Source of the DNA: Eubacteriales Family XIII. Incertae Sedis bacterium
GTDB lineage: Bacteria > Bacillota > Clostridia > Peptostreptococcales > Anaerovoracaceae
DNA: 13,686 nt
Direction of reading: 5' to 3'
Assembly: GCA_031255695.1 (NCBI GenBank)
Contig: JAIRSA010000020.1
Coordinates: 1 to 13,686, forward strand
The notes beneath the pieces are model-generated. The model had not been told where the DNA came from. It saw only the letters and a list, made by a program, of their open reading frames with translations, and did not search any database. Positions within the stretch are counted from its first letter, which is position 1; each line of letters opens with the position of its first letter. A program made the position numbers and the translations under genes. Positions 1 to 7,299 of the stretch are shown here, piece after piece.

Positions 1-405
1 CGCGGTGTCTATGAGACGCCCGGCGGCACCATCCTCTACAAGGCGCTTTCCGCCCTTGAGAAGCTGGTCTTCGACAGGGACACGCTCAACTACAAAAACA
101 CCGTCTCACTCAAGTTCGCGCAGCTCGTCTACGACGGCCTCTGGTACACGCCCCTGCGCGAGGCCCTTTCCGCCTTCGCCGACAGCATACACAGGCCGAC
201 GACGGGCACCGTGAAGATGAAGCTCTACAAGGGGAACGCGCTGCCTGTGGCGAGCCGGTCCGTGAATTCCCTTTACAGCGAGGACTTCGCGACCTTCGGC
301 GCGGACGAGGTGTACAGCCAGAAAGACGCGGAAGGCTTTATCAACCTGTTCTCCCTGCCCCTGAAGATAAGGGCGCTGAAAAAACAAGAAGGCGGCGAGG
401 CATGA
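1..405 (+). CDS. argG: argininosuccinate synthase, C-terminal part (5' end outside window)
   Basis: This is the last 134 residues of argininosuccinate synthase, which joins citrulline and aspartate with ATP to make argininosuccinate in arginine biosynthesis; the whole enzyme is normally about 400 residues. The visible frame opens with RGVYETPGGTIL, the well-known segment of the family's C-terminal multimerisation/synthetase domain, and continues through LKFAQLVYDGLWYTPL and the end-domain pattern KLYKGNALPVASRSVNSLY. The frame is open to the left edge, so the start lies outside. The stop codon overlaps the argH start in an ATGA arrangement, so the two genes are translationally coupled and certainly one operon. 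Nothing is odd in the visible part. Confidence 0.95.
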   Translation, partial: RGVYETPGGTILYKALSALEKLVFDRDTLNYKNTVSLKFAQLVYDGLWYTPLREALSAFADSIHRPTTGTVKMKLYKGNALPVASRSVNSLYSEDFATFGADEVYSQKDAEGFINLFSLPLKIRALKKQEGGEA

Positions 406-1778
406 AACTCTGGCACGGGCGCTTCGCGAAAAGCGCGGACAAATCCACTGACGAATTCAACGCCTCGATCTCCTTTGACCAAAGGCTCTTCCGCCAGGAC
501 ATAAGGGGCAGCATCGCGCATTGCAGGATGCTGGCGAGGCAGGGCATAATCCCGCGTGAGGACGCGGAGCAGATCGAGGCGGGCCTCTGCGGCATACTGT
601 CCGACGCCGAGGCGGGCAGGATCGCCTTCGACGCCGGCATGGAAGACATACATATGGGGATAGAGGGCCTGCTCACGGAGCGCATCGGCCCTGCCGGCAA
701 GAAGCTCCACACCGCGCGCAGCCGGAACGATCAGGTGGCGCTGGACCTCCGGCTCTATCTGAAGGACGAAATCAGCTCGATAAACGGCTCGCTGAAAACC
801 CTGATCGGCGCCCTGCTAGGCATGGCTTCCGAAAACCAGGATGTGGCGATGCCCGGCTACACCCATCTGCAGAGGGCCCAGCCTGTGACGTTCGCCTTCC
901 ACATGCTGGCGTATTGCCAGATGTTCCTGCGCGACATAGGGCGCTTCAAGGACTGCCGCAGCCGGATGGATCAGCTGCCGCTAGGCGCCGGCGCGCTTTC
1001 GGGCACGCCGTACCGCACCGACCGCGAATATCTCAGGGCGGAGCTGGGCTTCGCCGGGATCTGCGCGAACGCCATGGACGCCGTGTCCGACCGCGATTTC
1101 GCGCTTGAGTTCCTCTCGGCGGCCTCGATCGCCATGATGCACCTTTCGAGGTTCTGCGAAGAGCTCATATTGTGGAGTTCGTCCGAGTTCTCGTTTATCG
1201 AGATGGATGACGGCTTCAGCACGGGCAGCAGCATCATGCCGCAGAAGAAAAACCCCGACGTGGCCGAGCTTATACGCGGCAAGACCGGGCGCGTGTACGG
1301 CGATCTCGCCGCCCTGCTCACCATCATGAAGGGTCTCCCGCTGGCCTACAACAAGGACATGCAGGAGGACAAGCCGCCTATATTCGACGCGGCGGACACG
1401 CTGAAGGACTGCCTCCGCATATTCACGGAGATGGTGTCGTCCATAAAGATCAATGCCCCGAATATGGAAAATGCTGCCAGGAAGGGATTCTTGAACGCCA
1501 CCGACGCTGCCGACTATCTGGTGGAAAAGGGCGTCGCCTTCCGCGACTGCCACGAGATCATCGGCAGGATCGTGCTGCGGTGCATAGAGAAGGGCCAGGG
1601 CATAGAGGATCTTTCCCTCGAAGAGCTCAGGCAGTTCTCGGAGCATTTCGGCGAGGATATATACGGACGCATAGATATACGTTCGTGCATATCCGCAAAA
1701 AAATCAGAGGGTTCGGCCTCGTTCGAGAGCGTAGCCAAGCAGATCGAGGCATTCGAGGAAATATTAGAAGGGATTTGA
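402..1778 (+). CDS. argH: argininosuccinate lyase
   Basis: ArgH splits argininosuccinate into arginine and fumarate, the last step of arginine synthesis, in the cytoplasm as a homotetramer. At 458 residues it has the normal family length. The start MKLWHGRFAK is the typical ArgH N-terminus. Family landmarks are all present: HTARSRNDQVALDLRLY (about 103-119), GYTHLQRAQPVTFAFH with the active-site His (H155), and the fumarase/aspartase signature GSSIMPQKKNPD (275-286) containing the mobile-loop catalytic serines S276/S277. The start codon overlaps the argG stop by 4 nt, which fixes the start and shows co-transcription. The downstream gene is an unrelated membrane protein 93 nt away. I see no defect. 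Confidence 0.97.
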   Translation: MKLWHGRFAKSADKSTDEFNASISFDQRLFRQDIRGSIAHCRMLARQGIIPREDAEQIEAGLCGILSDAEAGRIAFDAGMEDIHMGIEGLLTERIGPAGKKLHTARSRNDQVALDLRLYLKDEISSINGSLKTLIGALLGMASENQDVAMPGYTHLQRAQPVTFAFHMLAYCQMFLRDIGRFKDCRSRMDQLPLGAGALSGTPYRTDREYLRAELGFAGICANAMDAVSDRDFALEFLSAASIAMMHLSRFCEELILWSSSEFSFIEMDDGFSTGSSIMPQKKNPDVAELIRGKTGRVYGDLAALLTIMKGLPLAYNKDMQEDKPPIFDAADTLKDCLRIFTEMVSSIKINAPNMENAARKGFLNATDAADYLVEKGVAFRDCHEIIGRIVLRCIEKGQGIEDLSLEELRQFSEHFGEDIYGRIDIRSCISAKKSEGSASFESVAKQIEAFEEILEGI

Positions 1779-1783
1779 TGCTG

Positions 1784-1848
1784 GGCGGCGGGCGGCAAGT
1801 CCTGGCATGGCCCGGCGCACGCTGCGGCAGGCGGCGGGCGGCAAGTCC
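1784..1848. repeat. GC-rich direct repeat between argH and the mgtC-like gene
   Basis: A 19-bp sequence (ggcggcgggcggcaagtcc) occurs at 1784-1802 and again at 1830-1848, a 46-bp period. It fills most of the 93-nt gap between argH and the next gene. The second copy lies just before that gene's ribosome binding site. The core gggcggcaag also occurs in the spacer after mgtC (about 2566-2575), so the two gaps may hold members of one intergenic repeat family. No function is evident. Confidence 0.6.
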
Positions 1849-1871
1849 CGGCGCGGCAAGGGGGGTACCAC

Positions 1872-2564
1872 ATGTTTCTGCCAGAATTTTTCGATCTGTA
1901 TAGCATAAACCTATATTCCACGACGCTCCGCCTTGTGATGGCGGTGCTGCTGGGCGGCCTTATCGGCATAGAGCGCGGCGTGCATAACAGGCCGGCAGGC
2001 TTCAGGACGCATGTGCTGGTGTGCGTAGGCGCATGCCTGGCCATGCTGACAAACCAGTTCGTGTTTCAAGGCATGACGCAGCTCGCCGACCCCACGCGGC
2101 TGGGGGCCCAGGTCATAACCGGCGTCGGCTTCCTCGGCGTAGGCACCATCCTCGTGACTGGCCGGCACAGGATCAAGGGGCTAACGACGGCTGCGGGCCT
2201 CTGGGCCTCGGCCTGCATCGGGCTAGCCGTCGGCATAGGCTACTACAGCGGCGCCATCATAGCCGCCATCCTGATCATCATCGTGCTCGCCATCTTCCCC
2301 GCGATAGAGAACAAGGTATACAACCTCTCCCGCAACATAGAGGCATACATCGAAGTCGATTCCATATCGACAATAAAGCCGCTGCTTGCGTCAATACGCA
2401 ACAGCGGCGTGGATGTGTACGATGTGCATTATGGCTCGGACTCGCTCATAACGGGCTCTGCGGGGCTGCACATATCTATGCGCATACCCAAGGGCATGCG
2501 CCCAGGGGAGATAATCGAAAACATAGGCCGGCACGAAGGCGTCTCGCTCATAGAAGAACTGTGA
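1872..2564 (+). CDS. MgtC/SapB family membrane protein
   Basis: An inner-membrane protein of 230 residues. The N-terminal 150 residues hold several hydrophobic segments (about 18-33, 44-63, 78-96, 108-124, 126-145) with the family's signatures: LLGGLIGIERGVHNRPAGFRT (27-46), GVGFLGVGTI (84-93) and IKGLTTAAGLWASACIGLAVG (101-121). Residues about 156-230 are soluble and resemble the ACT-like C-terminal domain found in longer MgtC proteins. MgtC of Salmonella is a virulence factor for growth in low magnesium that affects the F-type ATP synthase; chromosomal relatives in anaerobes are poorly characterised, so no exact role is claimed. The start is supported by AAGGGGG about 7 nt upstream. It follows argH on the same strand and could be read from the arg transcript. 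I see no Mg-sensing leader. Confidence 0.88.
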   Translation: MFLPEFFDLYSINLYSTTLRLVMAVLLGGLIGIERGVHNRPAGFRTHVLVCVGACLAMLTNQFVFQGMTQLADPTRLGAQVITGVGFLGVGTILVTGRHRIKGLTTAAGLWASACIGLAVGIGYYSGAIIAAILIIIVLAIFPAIENKVYNLSRNIEAYIEVDSISTIKPLLASIRNSGVDVYDVHYGSDSLITGSAGLHISMRIPKGMRPGEIIENIGRHEGVSLIEEL

Positions 2565-2575
2565 TGGGCGGCAAG

Positions 2576-2659
2576 GCCGCACCCGCGCTGCGATGGGCGG
2601 CGCCCTGCGTACGCGACGAAAGCCCTCTGCCTTGCGCCGCACCCGCGCTGCGATGGGCG
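2576..2659. repeat. GC-rich 24-bp direct repeat, 60-bp period
   Basis: The 24-bp sequence at 2576-2599 (gccgcacccgcgctgcgatg followed by ggcg) recurs exactly at 2636-2659, 60 bp apart, in the 141-nt gap between the convergent mgtC-like and oadA genes. The pattern tgatgggcggcaaggccgc just after the mgtC stop shares the gggcggcaag core with the repeat before mgtC. The sequence carries no convincing small gene on either strand. Confidence 0.7.
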
Positions 2660-2687
2660 CACGGCCGCCTGTGCGGCCGGCATGCGC
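2657..2687. terminator. strong hairpin between convergent genes (possible bidirectional terminator, no U-tract)
   Basis: CGGCCGC at 2662-2668 pairs with GCGGCCG at 2673-2679 around a CTGT loop. Outside it GCGCA (2657-2661) pairs with TGCGC (2683-2687), leaving a 3-nt bulge, so the total stem is 12 bp and nearly all G-C. It lies between the ends of two converging genes, where a transcription barrier is expected. Neither strand shows the T-run of an intrinsic terminator, so this is a structure with an inferred role only. Confidence 0.4.
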
Positions 2688-2705
2688 TTAGATCAGGGCA
2701 GACTA

Positions 2706-4097
2706 TCAGACGGGGTACACCATGTCCTCCTCATGCAGCAGTTCCGAATCTATCATGTAGTTGCGGGCGTTCCTGTACTGGAAGAATTTCATCGCAGGCT
2801 CAGGGAACATGGCGCCTGTCAGCACATCCTCGTCCTGCTCTATATACTGGGCGAATTCCTTCTTCGTCCTCTCCAGCTCCGGCTCCAGCAGATCCGCGGG
2901 CCTGACGCTTATGCGCTCCTCGCTGCCTAGGATCTTCTCGACTATCTCCGCGCTTATCGGGACGGCGGTCCGCCCGTACATCCCCCTCACCAGCTGTTTG
3001 ACCTCATTCGGCACCATCTTGTAGCGCTCCCCGGTCAGCACGTTCAGCACCGCCTGCGTGCCGACGATCTGGCTCGACGGGGTGACAAGCGGCGGGAATC
3101 CCAGATCCTCCCTCACCCTCGGCACCTCTTTCAGCACGTCGTCAAACTTGTCCATGGCGTTCGACTCCTTGAGCTGCGACACGAGGTTAGAAAGCATGCC
3201 GCCAGGCACCTGGTAGACAAGGGTGTTGATATCGACGCCCATGAGCTTGGGATCGAGCAGCCCGTCCAATATGTACTTCTCCCTGATCGGCCTGAAATGC
3301 TCGGCGATCTTGTTCAGCAGGCCGAGATCGACCCCCGTGTCATATTCCGTACCCCTGAAGGCGTACACCATGGATTCCGTAGAAGGCTGGGAAGAACCTT
3401 CCGCAAACGGCGACACGGCCGTGTCTATTATGTCGGCGCCCGCCTCCACCGCCTTCATATACGTCATGCTGCCCAGGCCGCTCGTGGCGTGCGTGTGGAT
3501 CTCGACAGGTATTTTGAGCGCGGCCTTCAGCTCCTTCACAAGCCCGTATACATTGTAGGGATCCAGCAGACCGGCCATATCTTTGATGCAGAACGAGTCC
3601 GCGCCCATGCCCTCTATCTCGCGGCCGAGCTTTATGAACACCTCGTTGGTGTGGACAGGGCTTATCGTGTACGAAACGCAGCCCTGCGCATGGCCCCCGT
3701 ATTTTTTGCAGGCCTCGATGGAGCTTTTGAGGTTGCGCGTGTCGTTGAGCGCGTCGAATATCCGTATTATGTCGATCCCGTTCTCGATGGACTTTTTGAC
3801 GAACTCGTCGACCATATCATCCGCATAATGCTTGTAGCCGAGCAGGTTCTGCCCCCTGAGCAGCATCTGCAGCCTGGTATTTTTGGCCTCTTTCCTTATT
3901 GCCCTGAGCCGTTCCCATGGGTCTTCGTTCAGGAAGCGCACGCAGGCATCGAATGTGGCGCCGCCCCACACCTCAAGCGCATGGTAGCCGGCCCCGTCCA
4001 TCAGTTTGAGCACAGGAAGCATCTCTTCGGTGGTCATCCTCGTTGCTATCAGGGACTGATGCCCATCGCGAAGCACGGTTTCAGTTATTTTTGCCAT
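2706..4097 (-). CDS. oadA: oxaloacetate decarboxylase alpha / pyruvate carboxylase subunit B-type carboxyltransferase, no biotinyl domain
   Basis: A biotin-dependent carboxyltransferase of 463 residues. It moves CO2 between a 2-oxo acid (oxaloacetate/pyruvate) and carboxybiotin. The TIM-barrel N-terminal domain (about 1-270) has the metal and substrate site: RDGHQS with D11, LEVWGGATFD (41-50), LLRGQNLLGY (79-88), CIKDMAGLL with the lysine K172 that is carbamylated in relatives, and HTHATSGLG with metal ligands H201 and H203. The C-terminal conserved PYC/OadA domain follows. It ends at about 463, whereas full OadA proteins run to nearly 600 with a biotin-carrying domain bearing a (A/V)MKM motif; none is present, so the biotin protein must be separate. 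It could serve a Na+-pumping decarboxylase, a two-subunit pyruvate carboxylase or a transcarboxylase; the partners are not in the window. The start has GGGGA upstream. It lies 16 nt after the HDOD gene. Confidence 0.9.
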   Translation of the reverse strand: MAKITETVLRDGHQSLIATRMTTEEMLPVLKLMDGAGYHALEVWGGATFDACVRFLNEDPWERLRAIRKEAKNTRLQMLLRGQNLLGYKHYADDMVDEFVKKSIENGIDIIRIFDALNDTRNLKSSIEACKKYGGHAQGCVSYTISPVHTNEVFIKLGREIEGMGADSFCIKDMAGLLDPYNVYGLVKELKAALKIPVEIHTHATSGLGSMTYMKAVEAGADIIDTAVSPFAEGSSQPSTESMVYAFRGTEYDTGVDLGLLNKIAEHFRPIREKYILDGLLDPKLMGVDINTLVYQVPGGMLSNLVSQLKESNAMDKFDDVLKEVPRVREDLGFPPLVTPSSQIVGTQAVLNVLTGERYKMVPNEVKQLVRGMYGRTAVPISAEIVEKILGSEERISVRPADLLEPELERTKKEFAQYIEQDEDVLTGAMFPEPAMKFFQYRNARNYMIDSELLHEEDMVYPV

Positions 4098-4113
4098 ATT
4101 GTATCATTCCCCG

Positions 4114-5349
4114 CTATTCGGCGCCGATCAGGTTATTGTACCAGACAAGCGCATTCACGTAAGCGCCATAGATGTCCGACGCCTTCAGATCCCTTATTAT
4201 GAGCACCCTTGACACGCTGTTCCAGTTCGCGGCCTCGTAATTCAGCATGAAGCGGTATATCTCCGCATAGGCGCCGCTGCAGTCGGAAAGCGCGCTGTAG
4301 ATCTCGTCGGACACGCGCACAAGCTTCAGGGCCTCCTCCAGCGGCATGTCCAGTATGGCGTCGAGCACGGAGAACAGCCCCATGAGGAACATGCTCTGCG
4401 CTTCGGCCTTCATGCCGAAACATTGCGCGAGCTCCTCGGCGAACTTCGCCCGGATCAGCGCCAGGCGCGTCACCTCGCCCGGCCTGTCGGCCCCCAGGAG
4501 CTTGGCCACGGCAGTCGTCACCCACTTGCTCACCTCGGACTGCCCAAGTATGACGACGGCCTGATTGATCGTCTTGATCTTCTCCTTGAGCGCGAAATAC
4601 GCGGAGTTCACGAGGCGCAGGAGCGAGACGGTCAATGCGGGATCCTTCTGTATGACATCCGCGAGATGCCCGAACTCAAACCCCTCGTCCCTGACCATAT
4701 TCATGAGGTTGATGAGGTTGGCCTGCAGAGGCGACACATCATGCCTGCCCTTAGTGAGCGGCGTCCTGTAGAAGCGCCCCTCGTACATGCCCTTGCGCTT
4801 TGAGCTGATGTCCTTGAAAATCTCGCTGTTATCTATATGGGTATACACGTCCTGGCAGGCCTTGGCCCACCCCGCCGCCCGGATCCTGCGCCGGACATCC
4901 TCCGCCGCCTCCCAGCTGCGGCTGTCGTAGAAGATGTAGTCGCATAATTCCAGCAGCGGCGCCAGCTTCTCCGGGGACCTGATTTTCTGGCAGCCAAAAC
5001 GGTAGCCAAATGACTTCAGGCGCGACATATTGCCCGTGTACTGCCCCGGATCCGCTATCTCGGAGCCGTCGATCATGAAAACTATTTTTTCCTCCGGCTG
5101 CCTACACTGGCTCTCCAGCCGGCCGAGAAGCATATATTTGGTGATCGGCACGAAGATCGGCTTGCCCATGGTAAGGGCTTCCAAGCTTACCATATTCAGC
5201 ATCTCCAGCGGGTGCGCTATCATCGCCCCGTCAAGCATGCTCGCCCTCGCGCCGTCGAGGATCTCATTCCCTTTGCGGTAACGGAAATAGTATGCCTGCA
5301 CCGCTATGCCCTCATCGAACAACGGTACAGGTACTATCAATAAGTTCAT
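4114..5349 (-). CDS. EAL-HDOD domain signalling protein (YuxH-type)
   Basis: A cytoplasmic protein of 411 residues. The first 180 or so residues match the degenerate EAL-like half of YuxH-type proteins (opening MNLLIVPVPLFDEGIAVQAYYFRYR, later GSEIADPGQY, then LCDYIFYD at about 135-142). The glutamates and aspartates needed for cyclic-di-GMP hydrolysis are not recognisable, so it is unlikely to be an active phosphodiesterase. Residues about 200-290 are an HDOD domain: LTKGRHDVSPLQANLINLM, then DVIQKDPALTVSLLRLVNSAYF (231-252) and INQAVVILGQSEVSKWV (261-277). HDOD domains are HD relatives without the metal-binding His-Asp pair and act in signalling and protein interaction. The gene has its own promoter candidate and is followed after 16 nt by the carboxyltransferase, so the two are one transcript. 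AGAAGGGGG supports the start. The signal it handles is unknown. Confidence 0.88.
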   Translation of the reverse strand: MNLLIVPVPLFDEGIAVQAYYFRYRKGNEILDGARASMLDGAMIAHPLEMLNMVSLEALTMGKPIFVPITKYMLLGRLESQCRQPEEKIVFMIDGSEIADPGQYTGNMSRLKSFGYRFGCQKIRSPEKLAPLLELCDYIFYDSRSWEAAEDVRRRIRAAGWAKACQDVYTHIDNSEIFKDISSKRKGMYEGRFYRTPLTKGRHDVSPLQANLINLMNMVRDEGFEFGHLADVIQKDPALTVSLLRLVNSAYFALKEKIKTINQAVVILGQSEVSKWVTTAVAKLLGADRPGEVTRLALIRAKFAEELAQCFGMKAEAQSMFLMGLFSVLDAILDMPLEEALKLVRVSDEIYSALSDCSGAYAEIYRFMLNYEAANWNSVSRVLIIRDLKASDIYGAYVNALVWYNNLIGAE

Positions 5350-5419
5350 ATTCTAATACCCCCTTCTTGCCGCTTTGTCTGCCGCCCCCAATGGCCGTTC
5401 GGATAATTCCACTATTTTC

Positions 5420-5448
5420 AGTATACCGCCTTCTCTAATATATTACAA
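5420..5448 (-). promoter_or_regulatory. sigma-70-type promoter for the EAL-HDOD/oadA operon
   Basis: On the - strand TTGTAA (+ coordinates 5443-5448) and TATACT (5420-5425) are separated by exactly 17 nt. The surroundings are AT-rich, in contrast to the GC-rich genes. The predicted start of transcription is near 5413, giving a leader of about 60 nt before the ATG at 5349. Placement directly upstream of the gene agrees with use as its promoter. No operator or riboswitch fold is apparent. Confidence 0.65.
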
Positions 5449-5558
5449 CTATTAGAATGATTTTTTTGTTTATGCATTTTGCGGCCGAGGCAATATGCCC
5501 TATACCGCCCGTTAATCGAAATGCGGCTTAAATCCGCCAAATATGCCGCGATTTGGGA

Positions 5559-7205
5559 TCAGGCGCGCTTGTCGCCTTCGATCTGCAGTTCCACGACGCT
5601 GCCGCCCGCATATTTCTCCCGCAGCTTCGGCTTTTCTATCTTTCCGGTGGGGTTCCTTGGGACCTTGTCGAATATCACCTGCCTAGGGCGTTTGTATCTA
5701 GGCAATTCCATGGAAAATTGAAGTATCTCCTCTTCCGACGACTCCCTGTCGGGCTTCAGCTCCACTATGGCAGCCGCGATCTCGCCCAGCCTGTGATGCG
5801 GCAGGCCTATCACCGCCACGTCCTTGACCTTTTCGAATTTCCGCAGGAAGTCTTCGATCTGCACAGGATATATGTTCTCGCCCCCGCTTATTATGACATC
5901 CTTTTTCCTGTCGACGAGATATATAAACCCGTCTTCGTCCTCCCGCGCCATGTCGCCGGTATGCAGCCACCCGTCCTTGAGCACGGCGCCCGTGGCCTCC
6001 TCGTCGTTGTAATAGCACTTCATCACTCCGGGGCCCGACACCGCCAGCTCGCCCACGTCGCCGCGCTTCACAGGCGCGCCCGCCTCGTCAATGATCTTTG
6101 TGCGCCACCCATGCCCGGCCTTGCCGATGGCGCCGACCTTGCTGATATTCTCCACGCCCAGATGTACGGCGCCCGGCCCTATCGATTCCGAAAGCCCGTA
6201 ATTCGTGTCGTACTGGTGATCTGGGAAATAATGGAACCAACGTTTGATGAGGCTTGGCGGCACGGGCTGCGCCCCTATGTGCATGAGCCTCCACTTCTTG
6301 AGGTCGTAGTCGCCCAGCTCGACTTCGCCGCATTCGATCGCGTCCAGTATGTCCTGGGCCCACGGCACCAGTAGCCATACGATGCTCGCGCCCTCCCTTG
6401 ACGCCGCGTCGAGTATCCATTTGGGGTTCACCCCGCGCAGGATCACCGCCTTGCTGCCCGAAACAAGGCTGCCGAACCAATGCATCTTGGCCCCTGTATG
6501 GTACAGCGGCGGTATGCACAGGAAAATATCGTCCCTGGTCTGCCCATGGTGCTTCTGCTCCGTGACGCAGGCAGACACGAGATTGGCGTGCGGGTGCAGT
6601 ATGGCTTTGGGGAATCCGGTCGTGCCGGACGAATAGTATATGGCTGCGTCTTCCTCGTCAGAAAGGCTTATGCCGGGCGCATCCTCCGGCATGGCGCTGG
6701 ATGCGTCCTCATAGCTTTCGGCGAAGCCTGGTTTTTCGCTGCCCACATAAAAGATGTTCCTGACTTCGGGGATCGTGCCGATTATGGCTTCCATACGCTC
6801 CACGAACTCCTCGCCGAATATCAGCGCAGACACATCGGCCAGACCAAGGCAGTATTTGATCTCTTCTGCGGTGTAGCGGTAATTGAGCGGGACCACCGTG
6901 GCCCCGGATTTCAGGATCCCGAAATATATGGGGAGCCATTCGATGCAGTTCATGAGAAGCAGGGCTACCTTGTCGCCTTTCGAAAAGCCGCGGCTTTTGA
7001 GCAGGTTGGCGGTCTGGTTGGCCTTCCTGTCGAACTCGCCCCAAGTCATGGTCTTCCTGTATCCGTGGACATGCGCGACCTCGACAAGCGTATACTCCTT
7101 CCATGACAGTTCGCCATCGTCCAGCGCCTCCGGGTTGATCTCTATAAGGCTTGTTTCATCTTCGTACTCTCTTGCGTTTCTTTCGAGAAATTCTGTTATC
7201 GGCAT
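5559..7205 (-). CDS. AMP-forming acyl-CoA synthetase (class I adenylate-forming ligase)
   Basis: A ligase of 548 residues that activates a carboxylic acid with ATP and transfers it to coenzyme A. All core motifs are present: the P-loop YSSGTTGFPKA (about 191-201), NYGLSE (335-340), GWLHTGD (412-418), GFIYLVDRKKDVIISGGEN (426-444) and, in the C-terminal lid, NPTGKIEK (518-525) with the catalytic lysine near K522. The acid substrate cannot be told from sequence; fatty or aryl acids are plausible. The frame stays open 39 codons further upstream, but the ATG at 7205 is preferred. It has AAGGAG 6 nt upstream and begins with the typical MPITEFLERNAREYEDE, and the extra residues are low-complexity and unlike the family. 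With this start there are 94 nt after the hybrid kinase gene, on the same strand, so co-transcription is possible but not proven. Confidence 0.92.
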   Translation of the reverse strand: MPITEFLERNAREYEDETSLIEINPEALDDGELSWKEYTLVEVAHVHGYRKTMTWGEFDRKANQTANLLKSRGFSKGDKVALLLMNCIEWLPIYFGILKSGATVVPLNYRYTAEEIKYCLGLADVSALIFGEEFVERMEAIIGTIPEVRNIFYVGSEKPGFAESYEDASSAMPEDAPGISLSDEEDAAIYYSSGTTGFPKAILHPHANLVSACVTEQKHHGQTRDDIFLCIPPLYHTGAKMHWFGSLVSGSKAVILRGVNPKWILDAASREGASIVWLLVPWAQDILDAIECGEVELGDYDLKKWRLMHIGAQPVPPSLIKRWFHYFPDHQYDTNYGLSESIGPGAVHLGVENISKVGAIGKAGHGWRTKIIDEAGAPVKRGDVGELAVSGPGVMKCYYNDEEATGAVLKDGWLHTGDMAREDEDGFIYLVDRKKDVIISGGENIYPVQIEDFLRKFEKVKDVAVIGLPHHRLGEIAAAIVELKPDRESSEEEILQFSMELPRYKRPRQVIFDKVPRNPTGKIEKPKLREKYAGGSVVELQIEGDKRA

Positions 7206-7299
7206 CTTCCACTCCTTCCAATTCCTGCTGCCATAGTTTACCCGATGCTCGCTGGCCCGTAGGCCACGCTGCCCGGCAGTATCCCTCCCCCTTGCCATG

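Noticed and set aside
3297..4202. 301-codon + strand frame opposite oadA, and similar long antisense frames elsewhere
   Set aside because: They have no domain signatures or ribosome sites and mirror well-supported genes on the other strand.
5450..5558. Intrinsic terminator after the acyl-CoA ligase
   Set aside because: Only short imperfect stems (GCGGC...GCCGC) with no following T-run on the coding strand; the T-rich stretch further on belongs to the next promoter region.
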